In this document: positions 27,937 through 36,828 of the stretch, piece after piece
How positions within the stretch are numbered: position 1 is the stretch's first letter
How the letters are laid out: each line of letters begins with the position of its first letter
Origin: GAS188 sp963794475
GTDB lineage: Bacteria; Pseudomonadota; Alphaproteobacteria; Rhizobiales; Beijerinckiaceae
Direction of reading: 5' to 3'
NCBI GenBank assembly: GCA_963794475.1
Contig: CAWCDW010000002.1
Span: 124,001 to 188,000 of the forward strand
Length of the DNA: 64,000 bases
Position numbers and translations under genes: made by a program
The notes under the pieces: generated by a model
Told to the model about the DNA's origin: nothing
Databases searched by the model: none
The model's input: the letters and a program-made list of their open reading frames with translations, nothing else

Positions 27937-30015
27937 ATGGCTGACAGCGATCTTTTCGGAACCGGGGGTGCCGCGATGCGCAAGCCCCCGCGCGAGCGTG
28001 AGGATGCGCGCGCCGCAAAAGCGCAAGCGAAGCCAACGCGCCAGGGCGCCTCTTCGGCGAGCCGAAACGGCACGCCGGGCGAGCAGGGGTATACGGCATC
28101 GGCGATCGAGGTGCTCGAGGGACTCGAGCCCGTGCGTCGCCGTCCCGGCATGTATATCGGCGGCACCGACGAGAAGGCGATGCATCATCTCTTCGCCGAG
28201 GTCATCGACAATGCGATGGACGAGGCGGTCGCGGGACATGCGAGCTTCATCGAGGTCGAGCTTCAAGACGACGGCTCGATACGTGTCACCGACAATGGGC
28301 GCGGCATTCCGATCGACCCGCATCCCAAGTTCCCGAAGAAATCCGCTCTCGAAGTGATCATGACGATGCTGCATTCGGGCGGCAAATTCGACTCTAAGAT
28401 CTATGAGACCTCCGGGGGCCTGCACGGCGTCGGCGTGAGCGTCGTCAACGCCCTCTCCGATCTCCTCGAGGTCGAGGTCGCGCGGGGCAAGATGCTTTAT
28501 CGCCAAAGCTTCTCGCGCGGCCTGCCAACCTCGAAGCTCGAGACCGTGGGCTCCGCGCCGAACCGGCGCGGCACCAGCGTGCACTTTCATCCGGACGCGC
28601 AGATTTTCGGCAAGGGCACCCAATTCGACCCGCGCCGCCTCTTCAAGATGGCGCGCTCGAAGGCCTATCTTTTCGGCGGGGTCGAGATCCGATGGCGCTG
28701 CGCCCTTTCGCGCCTGCCCGCCGACGGCAAGGTGCCGGCGGAAGCCGTGTTCCGTTTCCCGAACGGGTTGAAGGATCACCTCGCCCGCGAGATCGAAGGC
28801 AAGGAGCTCGTCGCGGACGCGATCTTCTCCGGCAAGCTCGATAAGGAAGGCCGGCATGGATCCGTCGAATGGGCCATCGCCTGGCTCGCCGCGGATGACG
28901 GCTTCACTTCATCTTATTGCAACACGATCCCGACGCCCGAGGGCGGCACGCATGAGCAGGGCTTGCGTGTCGCGCTTTTGCGCGCCTTGCGCGACCATGC
29001 CGAGCGCATCGGCAACAAGCGCGGCGCGGTCATCACGGCGGACGACATCGCGGTCTCCTGCGCAGCCATGCTCTCGGTCTTCATCCGCGAGCCCGAGTTC
29101 CAAGGCCAGACCAAGGACAAGCTCGCGACGTCGGAGGCAGCCCGCATCGTCGAGGGCGCGATCCGCGATTCCTTCGATCATTTCCTCGCCGACTTCCCCG
29201 CGCAAGCGACGAAGCTTCTCGAGTTCTTCATCGAAAGGGCCGAGGAGCGCTTGCGGCGACGCGCCGAGAAAGAGATCGCGCGCAAGACGGCCACGCGCAA
29301 GCTGCGCCTTCCCGGCAAGCTCGCCGACTGCAGCAATGCCGGAGCGGCCGGCTCGGAGCTCTTCATCGTGGAGGGCGATTCGGCCGGCGGCAGCGCCAAG
29401 CAGGCGCGCGACCGCGCGACGCAGGCGGTGCTCCCGTTGCGTGGCAAGATCCTCAACGTCGCCTCGGCCGGACGCGACAAGCTTTCACAGAACCAGCAGC
29501 TCTCCGACCTCGTCCAGGCCCTCGGCTGCGGGACAGGCGCCCACTACAAGGACGAGGATCTTCGCTACGAGAAGGTCATCGTGATGACCGACGCCGATGT
29601 CGACGGCGCGCATATCGCCTCGCTTTTGATCACCTTCTTCTGGCGCCAGACGCCAAAGCTCATCGACAACGGCCACCTCTTCCTCGCCGTTCCGCCGCTC
29701 TATCGCCTCTCCCATGGCGGCAAATCGGTTTACGCGCGCGACGACGCGGACAAGGACCGGCTGATGAAGTCTTCCTTCAAGGCGAATGCCAAGGTGGAGG
29801 TGTCGCGCTTCAAAGGCCTCGGCGAGATGATGCCGGCGCAGCTCAAGGAAACGACGATGGATCGCAGGAAGCGCCAGCTCTTGCGCGTCGCCGTCGTCGA
29901 CGAGGCGCGAGAAGGCACCGCCGATGCGGTCGAACGGCTGATGGGCGTGAAGCCCGAGGCGCGCTTCACCTTCATCTCGGAGCACGCCGCCTTCGCAAAG
30001 GAGCTCGACGTCTGA
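27937..30015 (+). CDS. parE: DNA topoisomerase IV subunit B
   Basis: This 692-aa GHKL ATPase subunit pairs with ParC to decatenate chromosomes. Visible blocks are the ATP-binding EVIDNAMDEAVAG, DNGRGIP, the GGLHGVGVSVVNALS loop, and the TOPRIM domain with GSELFIVEGDSAGGSAKQARDR and the TDADVDGAHI metal site. The basic low-complexity N-terminus before TASAIEVLEGLEPVRRRPGMYIGG is typical of alphaproteobacterial ParE. ATG 27937 (MADSDLFG) is chosen over the longer frame at 27871, which starts in the intergenic part. parC is not in the window. Confidence 0.96.
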   Translation: MADSDLFGTGGAAMRKPPREREDARAAKAQAKPTRQGASSASRNGTPGEQGYTASAIEVLEGLEPVRRRPGMYIGGTDEKAMHHLFAEVIDNAMDEAVAGHASFIEVELQDDGSIRVTDNGRGIPIDPHPKFPKKSALEVIMTMLHSGGKFDSKIYETSGGLHGVGVSVVNALSDLLEVEVARGKMLYRQSFSRGLPTSKLETVGSAPNRRGTSVHFHPDAQIFGKGTQFDPRRLFKMARSKAYLFGGVEIRWRCALSRLPADGKVPAEAVFRFPNGLKDHLAREIEGKELVADAIFSGKLDKEGRHGSVEWAIAWLAADDGFTSSYCNTIPTPEGGTHEQGLRVALLRALRDHAERIGNKRGAVITADDIAVSCAAMLSVFIREPEFQGQTKDKLATSEAARIVEGAIRDSFDHFLADFPAQATKLLEFFIERAEERLRRRAEKEIARKTATRKLRLPGKLADCSNAGAAGSELFIVEGDSAGGSAKQARDRATQAVLPLRGKILNVASAGRDKLSQNQQLSDLVQALGCGTGAHYKDEDLRYEKVIVMTDADVDGAHIASLLITFFWRQTPKLIDNGHLFLAVPPLYRLSHGGKSVYARDDADKDRLMKSSFKANAKVEVSRFKGLGEMMPAQLKETTMDRRKRQLLRVAVVDEAREGTADAVERLMGVKPEARFTFISEHAAFAKELDV

Positions 30016-30202
30016 GCAGACCGAGCTCGAAAGCGGCCTTTTTTCTGGGAAAGGCGATAGGCGCCCTGGGAATGCGGGCGATCGGTTGAAATGCCAAGAT
30101 AAGGAACAAGAGCGCGGCAGACCTGGTTAGCTGGTCGTGCCCGGCGACCCTCCGCTTTGGCGGCGCCTGTCGCATCGACCTCGTTCCAACACCTGGATTT
30201 GC

Positions 30203-30808
30203 ATGACCAAGATACCGATGCTGAGCGATGCCCCCGCGGCCGAGCGAGCGCGCGAGGCCGAGGATGTGCGCGAGCTTCAAGGCGTTCGCGAGTTCGGTCA
30301 GGCGCCGGGGCTTGAGGTCGCGCGCTCGCCTCCTCGGCGGATGGTCGCCGCCGCGATCGCGCTCATTTGCGTTGCGGCGACGAGTATCTCGAGCTTCATT
30401 TTCACGAATCCGGAGATGCCCCGGATCGACCCCGTCATCGAATTTCCCTGGTTCATTCCCATGGGTCCGGGCTTTGGCCTCATTTGGCTCATCCTGACGA
30501 TCAGCGTCGTCGCGTCTTTTTATTTGACCCTTCGAAGCTCCCCCGACAACAAGCTTCGTCGCTTGGCGATCGCGGCCTTTGTGGCCGGCCTTGCCATTCA
30601 CACCGTGTGGGCCTGGCTCCTCTTCGCTCGACGCCTTCCCACGCCGAGCCTCGTTGCGGTGGCGCTATTCGTCGCAATCGTCATCGTGGCGATCTGGGCG
30701 ACCGCTCACATCGACCGACGAGCGAGCCTCCTGCTCACCCCTTATCTCGCCTGGGCGATTTTCGCCTTGGCAGCGACGGCCCATATCGCGACCGCCGTGA
30801 GGGTTTGA
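30203..30808 (+). CDS. TspO/MBR family membrane protein with N-terminal extension
   Basis: This 201-aa protein has a charged cytoplasmic N-terminal extension of about 60 residues (including EAEDVRELQGVREFGQAPGLEV) and then five predicted transmembrane helices. WFIPMGPGFGLIWLILTISVVASFYL matches the first TspO loop and helix 2, and the C-terminal YLAWAIFALAATAHIATA the last helix. TspO proteins bind tetrapyrroles and cholesterol and act as stress or redox sensors. The signature tryptophans are partly replaced, so ligand binding may differ. ATG 30203 is chosen; the longer frame upstream lacks an RBS. Confidence 0.72.
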   Translation: MTKIPMLSDAPAAERAREAEDVRELQGVREFGQAPGLEVARSPPRRMVAAAIALICVAATSISSFIFTNPEMPRIDPVIEFPWFIPMGPGFGLIWLILTISVVASFYLTLRSSPDNKLRRLAIAAFVAGLAIHTVWAWLLFARRLPTPSLVAVALFVAIVIVAIWATAHIDRRASLLLTPYLAWAIFALAATAHIATAVRV

Positions 30809-30839
30809 GGCGACCCCGAAGAGGCGTTTGTCAAAGTGG

Positions 30840-30935
30840 CATAGAACTATCTTCCACCTCCGCTCGTTCCCGCGAATGCAGGAACACGGACACTTAGCAG
30901 GTCCGAGACCTGGATCCCCGCCATCGTGCTAGGGG
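30840..30935. repeat. Palindromic intergenic repeat, degenerate
   Basis: The stretch with TTCCCGCGAATGCAGGAA and, 50 nt later, CTGGATCCCCGCC resembles the GGGAAT/ATTCCC-type palindromic repeats dispersed in Rhizobiales genomes. Arms are imperfect. It follows the TspO gene and faces the end of a 64-aa minus-strand gene, so it may also serve as a bidirectional transcription end. Confidence 0.35.
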
Positions 30936-30970
30936 ATGAGCGAGAGAAGAGCTCTCGGCCGCCGACTATT

Positions 30971-31165
30971 CTAGACGGCCTCTGGCGGGATCGGCATCGC
31001 GAAGAGGTAGCCGGAGGTTTCGTCACGCACGATGATGGTGAAGCCATGGACCGGGTGATCGCCGGCGATGACGTGAAGGAGGCCATGGAGCGAAGATTTG
31101 TTCTCGGTCATCTCCAATTCGATCTTCGTGAGCTCGTCCAATTTTGAAAATTTCGGCTCGCGCAT
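30971..31165 (-). CDS. Small unknown protein (64 aa)
   Basis: The frame is open further upstream, but ATG 31165 has GGAG 8 nt before it and starts the only protein-like part. The 64-residue product begins MREPKFSKLDELTKIELEMT and ends with GFTIIVRDETSGYLFAMPIP. The alternating hydrophobic pattern suggests a small alpha/beta domain; there is no signal peptide or membrane helix. It is transcribed toward the TspO gene and divergently from the ABC operon. No family is recognised. Confidence 0.55.
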   Translation of the reverse strand: MREPKFSKLDELTKIELEMTENKSSLHGLLHVIAGDHPVHGFTIIVRDETSGYLFAMPIPPEAV

Positions 31166-31615
31166 CGCGCTCTCCAACCAGGGCCCCGCGGAAAGTTCAA
31201 ACGCAAATCCCGCCTGCCCGTTCCGAATGCCGAGAGTTGGAGCGAAAATCTCTCGAGGCGCCAAGTGACGGCAACCGCTGTCAAATCGGCGAGAACGTCG
31301 CTGCGCGCGCGGCGGCGGCAATCGGTGCGCTGTTCTCGAGCATTTTGCCTCTTGCGTCATCGCCTGTATTTGCGACGTCGACTTTGACCGTAAGCCATCT
31401 AGACGGATTATTCGCGGCTTCTTGGCCGGTTTCCCTCGCGCTTCGCCACGTTTTCGCGGAGCGGCACGAAGCGAATTATTCCTCTTCATATTTCGGAAAT
31501 CCAACGTCCCATTTAAGACCCATTGCGATTTCTTGATCCGGCGACAATAATGGGGCGATCCAGGGAAACTGAATTGGCGAGAGGCTGAAGCCATAGAGAG
31601 AGGCAGGAGAACATC
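31166..31615. other. Promoter region of the ABC uptake operon; no supported gene
   Basis: About 450 nt without a convincing gene. It must contain the promoters of the 64-aa gene and of the ABC operon, but I could not fix -10/-35 boxes. AGGAG precedes the ATG at 31616. Confidence 0.4.
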
Positions 31616-33184
31616 ATGATCGAGAACAAGAACGGCCGTGGCGCATCGAGTCTCATCATCAACCGCCGTGAATTGATGGCGGCGGCTTCCGCTCTCGGCC
31701 TCAGTCTCCAGATGACACCGGCCTTCGCCGCCGATACGCCCAAGAAGGGCGGCACGCTGCGGCTTGGCATGGAGGGTGGCAGCCCCTCGGACAGCCTCGA
31801 CCCGCGCACCTACGCGGATTCGGTTCCGATTTGCTATGGCTGGCAGCTTTGGAACGGCCTCACCGAGGTCAATTCAGAGGGCAACATCGGCGGCGAGCTC
31901 GCCGAAAGCTGGGAGGCAAAGCCCGGCGCCGTGACCTGGGTGTTCAATCTGCGCAAGGGCATCACCTTCACCTCGGGAAAGACCTTCGACGCCGATGACG
32001 TGATCTATTCGCTGAACCTGCATCGCGGCGAGACGAAGTCCGGCGCCAAGGATCTCTTGAGCCCGATCAAGGAGATCAAGAAGCTCTCGCCCAACCAGAT
32101 CGAGATCACGCTCAACAGCGGCGATGCGGATCTCCCCTACGCGTTCGCCGATTATCACGTGCTGATGGTGCCGAACGGCTTCACCGATTGGGCGAAGCCC
32201 GATGGCACGGGAGCTTACACGCTCGAGAGCTTCGAGCCCGGCGTTCGCGTCATCACCAAGAGAAAATCCGGAGCCTATTGGAAGGCGAACCGCGGCAATT
32301 TCGACGGCGTGGAGCTTCGCTATATTCTCGACGTGTCGGCACGCACCCAGGCTCTCCTCTCCGGGCAGATCGACGGCGCCAACAGGCTCGACGCGCGAAC
32401 CGTGGGCCTCGTCATGAAGGCGCCGACCGTCAATGTGGTGAGGACCAAGGGCACGGGGAACCGCTTCGCCTTCGTGGCGCGCTGCGTGGATGACCCCTAC
32501 GCCAACAACGATATCCGGCTTGCGCTGAAATACGGCATCGACCGCCAGAAGATCATCGACACCGTCTACAAGGGCTATGCGACGATGGGCAACGACACCA
32601 CGGTCGCCCCCTCGTCCAAATATGCGGCGAAGGACATTCCCCAGCGCCCCTATGACCCCGACAAGGCAGCTTTCCACCTGAAGAAGGCGGGAATGCCGAA
32701 TGCGAAATTCGAGCTGCAAGTCTCCGAAGGCGCCTTCTCGGGCGCGACCGACGCGGCGGTGCTCTATCAAGAGGCGCTCAAGAAGGGCGGCATCAATCTC
32801 GACGTGAAGCGCGTGTCGGGTGACGGCTATTGGTCGAATGTCTGGCTCAAGGCGCCGTTCTGCGCCGTGTATTGGGGCGGTCGTCCGACCGTGGGCCAAC
32901 AGCTTGCGCAAACCTTCCTCTCGACCGCCAATTGGAACGACACCGCGTGGAAGCGGCCGGAGTTCGACAAGCTCGTCGTCGAGGCAAGCGCCGAGCTCGA
33001 CGAAGCCAAGCGCGCGAAGCTTTACGAGGAGGCCCAACGGATGATCGTCGACGACGGCGGCATGGTCTGCTTCGCGATCGGCGATTACCTCGACGGCTAT
33101 GGGAAGAAGGTGATGGGCACCGCCCCTCATCCCCATTACGACATGTGCGATCAGCGCATCGCCGAGAAGGGCTGGTTCGCATGA
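31616..33184 (+). CDS. Peptide-type ABC transporter substrate-binding protein (SBP family 5)
   Basis: This 522-aa periplasmic protein binds the substrate of the adjoining ABC importer. It has a twin-arginine-like signal (NRRELMAAASALGLSLQ, cleavage near AFAAD) and the family-5 core: KGGTLRLGMEGG, the WVFNLRKGITF motif, and PYAFADYHVLMVP. Such proteins bind oligopeptides, opines, glutathione or nickel chelates; sequence alone does not decide. It is the first gene of an operon with two permeases, a fused ATPase and a CocE-type hydrolase. AGGAG lies 6 nt before the ATG. Confidence 0.93.
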   Translation: MIENKNGRGASSLIINRRELMAAASALGLSLQMTPAFAADTPKKGGTLRLGMEGGSPSDSLDPRTYADSVPICYGWQLWNGLTEVNSEGNIGGELAESWEAKPGAVTWVFNLRKGITFTSGKTFDADDVIYSLNLHRGETKSGAKDLLSPIKEIKKLSPNQIEITLNSGDADLPYAFADYHVLMVPNGFTDWAKPDGTGAYTLESFEPGVRVITKRKSGAYWKANRGNFDGVELRYILDVSARTQALLSGQIDGANRLDARTVGLVMKAPTVNVVRTKGTGNRFAFVARCVDDPYANNDIRLALKYGIDRQKIIDTVYKGYATMGNDTTVAPSSKYAAKDIPQRPYDPDKAAFHLKKAGMPNAKFELQVSEGAFSGATDAAVLYQEALKKGGINLDVKRVSGDGYWSNVWLKAPFCAVYWGGRPTVGQQLAQTFLSTANWNDTAWKRPEFDKLVVEASAELDEAKRAKLYEEAQRMIVDDGGMVCFAIGDYLDGYGKKVMGTAPHPHYDMCDQRIAEKGWFA

Positions 33185-33216
33185 ACCTTGTTCTTCGGCC
33201 CTGAAGGCTCACCAGC

Positions 33217-34164
33217 GTGCCGCGACTGATTGCGACACGCGCCGCGCTCGGCGTGCTCACGCTTCTCGCCGTCTCGGCGCTCATCTTCATCTGCACGCAG
33301 ATTCTCCCGGGCGATGTCGCCTCGGCCGTGCTCGGCCCGCAGGCGACATCTGAGAATCTGCGCGTCTTTCGACAGGAGCTCGGCCTCGATCAGCCCGCCT
33401 ATATTCGCTATTTTTCCTGGCTGTTCGGCGTGCTCCATGGCGATTTCGGTGTCGCGCTGACCAATCAGCGCAACATCATCGAGGAGCTCTGGCCGCGCTT
33501 CCTCAACACCTTGTTCCTGGCGAGCTACGCCGCGGTGCTCGCCGTGCCCTTGGGGGTCGGCCTCGGCATCCTCTCGGCGCTCCGCGAAGGAAGGCTCTCC
33601 GACCGGGTTTCGAACATCGTGACGCTGATCGCGATCTCGGTGCCGGAATTTTTCGTGGGCTACATCCTCATCATCTTCTTCGCCATCGATCTCCCCTGGT
33701 TCCCGTCGCTGGCGACGGTCTTCGAAGGCATGGGGGTGGGCGAAAGGCTTTACGTCGCGACCCTGCCGGCCTTGACGCTCGTGCTCGTCGTCACCGCCCA
33801 TATGCTGCGCATGACGCGAAGCTCGGTCCTGTCGATCATGTCGACCCCATATGTCGAGATGGCTTTCCTCAAGGGATTGACGCGAACCCGCGTCATCGCC
33901 CGCCACGCCCTGCCGAACGCGGCAGGGCCGATCATCTCGGTCGTGGCTCTCGATCTCGCCTATCTCGTGGTCGGCGTCGTGGTGGTCGAGAATGTCTTCG
34001 TCTATCCGGGAGTCGGGCAATACATGGTCGATGCCGTCTCCAAGCGCGATGTGCCCGTGGTGCAGGCTTGCGGCCTTATCTTCGCAGCCGTCTTCGTCGG
34101 GCTCAACACGCTCGCCGACATTGCTTCCATCATCGTCAACCCGCGCCTGCGGCATCCGCGCTAG
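33217..34164 (+). CDS. ABC transporter permease (DppB-like)
   Basis: This 315-aa inner-membrane permease has six transmembrane helices and the DppB/OppB layout: short N-terminal helix, ILPGDVASAVLGPQATSENLRVFRQ, a periplasmic loop, and the cytoplasmic EAA-type coupling segment (MAFLKGLTRTRVIARHALPNAAGPI). It starts with GTG 33217, 32 nt after the binding-protein stop, and ends 8 nt before the second permease. It pairs with the DppC-like permease to form the substrate channel. Confidence 0.93.
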   Translation: MPRLIATRAALGVLTLLAVSALIFICTQILPGDVASAVLGPQATSENLRVFRQELGLDQPAYIRYFSWLFGVLHGDFGVALTNQRNIIEELWPRFLNTLFLASYAAVLAVPLGVGLGILSALREGRLSDRVSNIVTLIAISVPEFFVGYILIIFFAIDLPWFPSLATVFEGMGVGERLYVATLPALTLVLVVTAHMLRMTRSSVLSIMSTPYVEMAFLKGLTRTRVIARHALPNAAGPIISVVALDLAYLVVGVVVVENVFVYPGVGQYMVDAVSKRDVPVVQACGLIFAAVFVGLNTLADIASIIVNPRLRHPR

Positions 34165-34172
34165 GGAAAGCC

Positions 34173-35007
34173 ATGACCCTCTTCGGCCATCGCCCTCCCC
34201 TCTTCGCCAAGATCGGCCTCGCGATCGTCGTCATCAACCTCCTCGTCGCGATCTTCGGGCCTTGGCTTGCGCCCTATGATCAGTCGCAATCGGTCGGCGA
34301 CACTTGGGCACCCTCCTCGGCCCATATGCTGCTCGGCGCCGATCAGATCGGACGCGACATGCTCACACGCCTGATCTACGGCGCCCGCATGACGATCGGC
34401 ATCGCTGCTGCCACTACCGCCTTGTCCTTCCTCATCGGCATCACGCTCGGCTTCAGCGCGGCCGTCATCGGCAAATGGGTCGATGTGGCCTTGTCGCGCG
34501 TCGTCGACATCATGCTCTCGATCCCCCAGCTCATCTTCGCGCTCATCATTCTCGGCGTCTTCGGCTCCTCGATCCCCGTGCTGATCGTCACCATCGCCGT
34601 CCTCGAATTCGACCCGCGTCTTCCGCCTCGCTCGCGCGCTCGGCATGAACCTCACGGTGCTCGAATTCGTCGAGGCCGCGCGGCTGCGCGGGGAAGGCTT
34701 GTGGTGGGTGATCCGCCGCGAGATTCTTCCCAACGCCGCCGCCCCGCTCATCTCCGAATTCGGCTTGCGCTTCTGCTTCAACTTCCTGTTCGTCGCTGCG
34801 CTGAGCTTCCTGGGCATCGGCGTGCAGCCTCCTTACGCCGATTGGGGCGGCATGGTCCGGGACAATGCGCCCGCGATCAATTTCGGCCTTTACGCCCCGC
34901 TCTACCCGGCGTTTGCGATCGCGACGCTCACGGTCGGCGTCAATCTCGTCGTGGACTGGCTCTTGTCCATTGACGCCCGTCCCTCCGGCGCACAGGCCGA
35001 GATGTGA
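34173..35007 (+). pseudogene. ABC transporter permease (DppC-like), frameshifted as read
   Basis: From ATG 34173 the frame encodes a DppC permease up to SSIPVLIVTIAVLE, then runs off into arginine-rich nonsense. The other frame continues the family sequence without loss: STRVFRLARALG, MNLTVLEFVEAARLRGEG (EAA loop) and on to LLSIDARPSGAQAEM at 35007. One extra base in the GAATTC at 34605-34610 explains the break; the full protein would be about 277 aa. Since neighbours are intact, a one-base sequence error or a very recent mutation is likely. If real, the importer would lack a permease. Confidence 0.85.
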
Positions 35008-35021
35008 CGGAAAGCAGAGGC

Positions 35022-35073
35022 ACAAAGTCATGGATGGCCGTGCCGATCTCGGAATAAATCCGAGGACGGCCAT
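35022..35073. repeat. Palindromic repeat between the permease and ATPase genes
   Basis: ATGGCCGT (35034-35041) pairs with ACGGCCAT (35066-35073), and an inner CTCGG (35048-35052) pairs with CCGAG (35060-35064), giving a nested hairpin. The left flank ACAAAG-T-CATGGATGGCCG (35022-35040) recurs at 38920-38938 with one mismatch, so it belongs to a dispersed family. Within an operon it could act as an RNA stability or partial termination element. Confidence 0.6.
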
Positions 35074-35157
35074 GCGGCGGTCCCAAAGCTGATGATTTGG
35101 AGCGTGCTGGCGAATTCGTGAAAGCCAGACAACTCCAAGCGCGAAAGGAGCGGCACG

Positions 35158-36768
35158 ATGAGCGATGATCTGGTTCTGCACCTCGAACGGCTCAGGGTGG
35201 AGACGATCAAAGGGGCGGTGCTCGTCGACGATGTCGATGTCACCTTGACGCGCGGCGAGATCCTCGGCCTCATCGGGGAATCGGGCGCCGGCAAATCGAC
35301 GATCGGCCTTGCCTCCATGGCTTACGCGCGCGCCGGCTGCCGCATCACCGGCGGCAACATCATCATCAACGGTACGGAGCTGCGGGCGAGCACGGCCGCG
35401 CAGCGCCGCAATTTCCGCGGCAAAAGCATCGCCTATATCGCCCAGAGCGCCGCCGCCTCGTTCAACCCGGCGATGACCTTGATGGAGCAGGTTTGCGAGG
35501 CGCCCGTCACCCACGGCGTGATGTCGCGAAGCGAGGCGCAAGCTTACGCGGTTCGCCTCTTCCGCACGCTTCAGCTTCCAAACCCCGAGACCTTCGGTGA
35601 CCGTTACCCTCACCAGGTCTCCGGCGGCCAGTTGCAACGCGCCATGGCGGCGATGGCCATGAGTTGCCGCCCCGATGTGATCGTGCTCGACGAACCGACC
35701 ACCGCGCTCGACGTCACGACGCAGATCGAGGTGCTCGCGCTCTTGCGCGATCTCATCCGGGAATTCGGCACCGCCGGCCTCTACATCACCCATGATCTCG
35801 CGGTCGTGGCGCAGATCGCCCATCGCATCATGGTGCTTCGTCACGGCAAGATGGTCGAAGTCGGCGGCGCGCAACAGGTCCTGGAGGCACCCACCACCCC
35901 TTATGCCACGGCTCTCGTCAATGAGCGCCGGGAAGCGGAACATATCGCGCTTCCCGAACCTCCGAAGAATGTCCAACCGGTCCTCGTGATCAAGGACGTG
36001 GATGCTGGCTACGGCGACGTGCCGGTCGTCAAAGGGATCAATTTGTCGATCGCGCGGGGCGAGACTTTCGCCATCGTCGGCAAATCCGGTTCCGGCAAGA
36101 GCTCGATGGCGCGCGTCGTCGTCGGGTTGTTGCCGCGCTGGACAGGCGATGTCCGGCTCGACGGCGAGAGCCTCTCTCCCGCGCTCGCGCAACGCCCGCG
36201 CGACGAGCTGCGTCGGGTTCAGATGGTGCATCAGATGCCGGACGTCGCCCTCAACCCGCGACAAACCTTGGCCGAGATCATCGGCAGGCCCGTCGGCTTT
36301 TATTTCGACCGTCCGCGCGGCGCCGTGAAGGAACGCGTTGCCGAGCTTTTGGGCCTCGTCGGCCTTCCGGCCGATTTCGTCCACCGGCGCCCCGGCCAGC
36401 TCTCGGGCGGCCAGAAGCAGCGCGTCTGCATCGCGAGGGCTCTCGCGGCCGAGCCCGATCTCATCATCTGCGACGAGCCGACCTCGGCGCTCGATCCACT
36501 CGTCGCCGAGGAGGTGCTGAAGATCCTGCGGCGCCTGCAGGACGAGCTCGGCGTCGCCTACATGTTCATCACGCATGATCTCGGCACCGTGCGGCGCATC
36601 GCGCATCGCACGGCCGTGATGCTGAAGGGCGAGATTATCGCGCAAGGCCCGACGGCGGATATTTTCTCCCCGCCCTTCCATCCCTACACCGAGAAACTCA
36701 TCGCCTCGGTGCCCGAGATGGACACCCATTGGCTCGACGGCGTGCTCGCGTCACGGACCCTCCAATGA
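35158..36768 (+). CDS. Fused double ATP-binding protein of peptide ABC transporter (DppD-DppF type)
   Basis: This 536-aa cytoplasmic protein contains two complete ABC ATPase domains. Domain 1 has Walker A GESGAGKST (about residue 40), signature SGGQLQRAM and Walker B VIVLDEPT; domain 2 has Walker A GKSGSGKSS (about residue 312), signature LSGGQKQRVCIARAL and LIICDEPTSALD. In Dpp/Opp systems these are usually two proteins; the fusion supplies both nucleotide-binding sites. The C-terminal tail of each half (PYATALV, PYTEKLI) carries the oligopeptide-transporter motif. ATG 35158 has GGAG upstream. Confidence 0.95.
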   Translation: MSDDLVLHLERLRVETIKGAVLVDDVDVTLTRGEILGLIGESGAGKSTIGLASMAYARAGCRITGGNIIINGTELRASTAAQRRNFRGKSIAYIAQSAAASFNPAMTLMEQVCEAPVTHGVMSRSEAQAYAVRLFRTLQLPNPETFGDRYPHQVSGGQLQRAMAAMAMSCRPDVIVLDEPTTALDVTTQIEVLALLRDLIREFGTAGLYITHDLAVVAQIAHRIMVLRHGKMVEVGGAQQVLEAPTTPYATALVNERREAEHIALPEPPKNVQPVLVIKDVDAGYGDVPVVKGINLSIARGETFAIVGKSGSGKSSMARVVVGLLPRWTGDVRLDGESLSPALAQRPRDELRRVQMVHQMPDVALNPRQTLAEIIGRPVGFYFDRPRGAVKERVAELLGLVGLPADFVHRRPGQLSGGQKQRVCIARALAAEPDLIICDEPTSALDPLVAEEVLKILRRLQDELGVAYMFITHDLGTVRRIAHRTAVMLKGEIIAQGPTADIFSPPFHPYTEKLIASVPEMDTHWLDGVLASRTLQ

Positions 36769-36828
36769 GCTCCGTTCTCTGGCGCGGCGCTCGCGAAGCT
36801 TCACCTCCTGTTTGACGGCGCTTGCGCG

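Noticed and set aside
34588..36729. Very long minus-strand frame (713 codons)
   Set aside because: Antisense to the permease and ATPase genes, which have complete family motifs; the high GC content keeps the opposite frame open.
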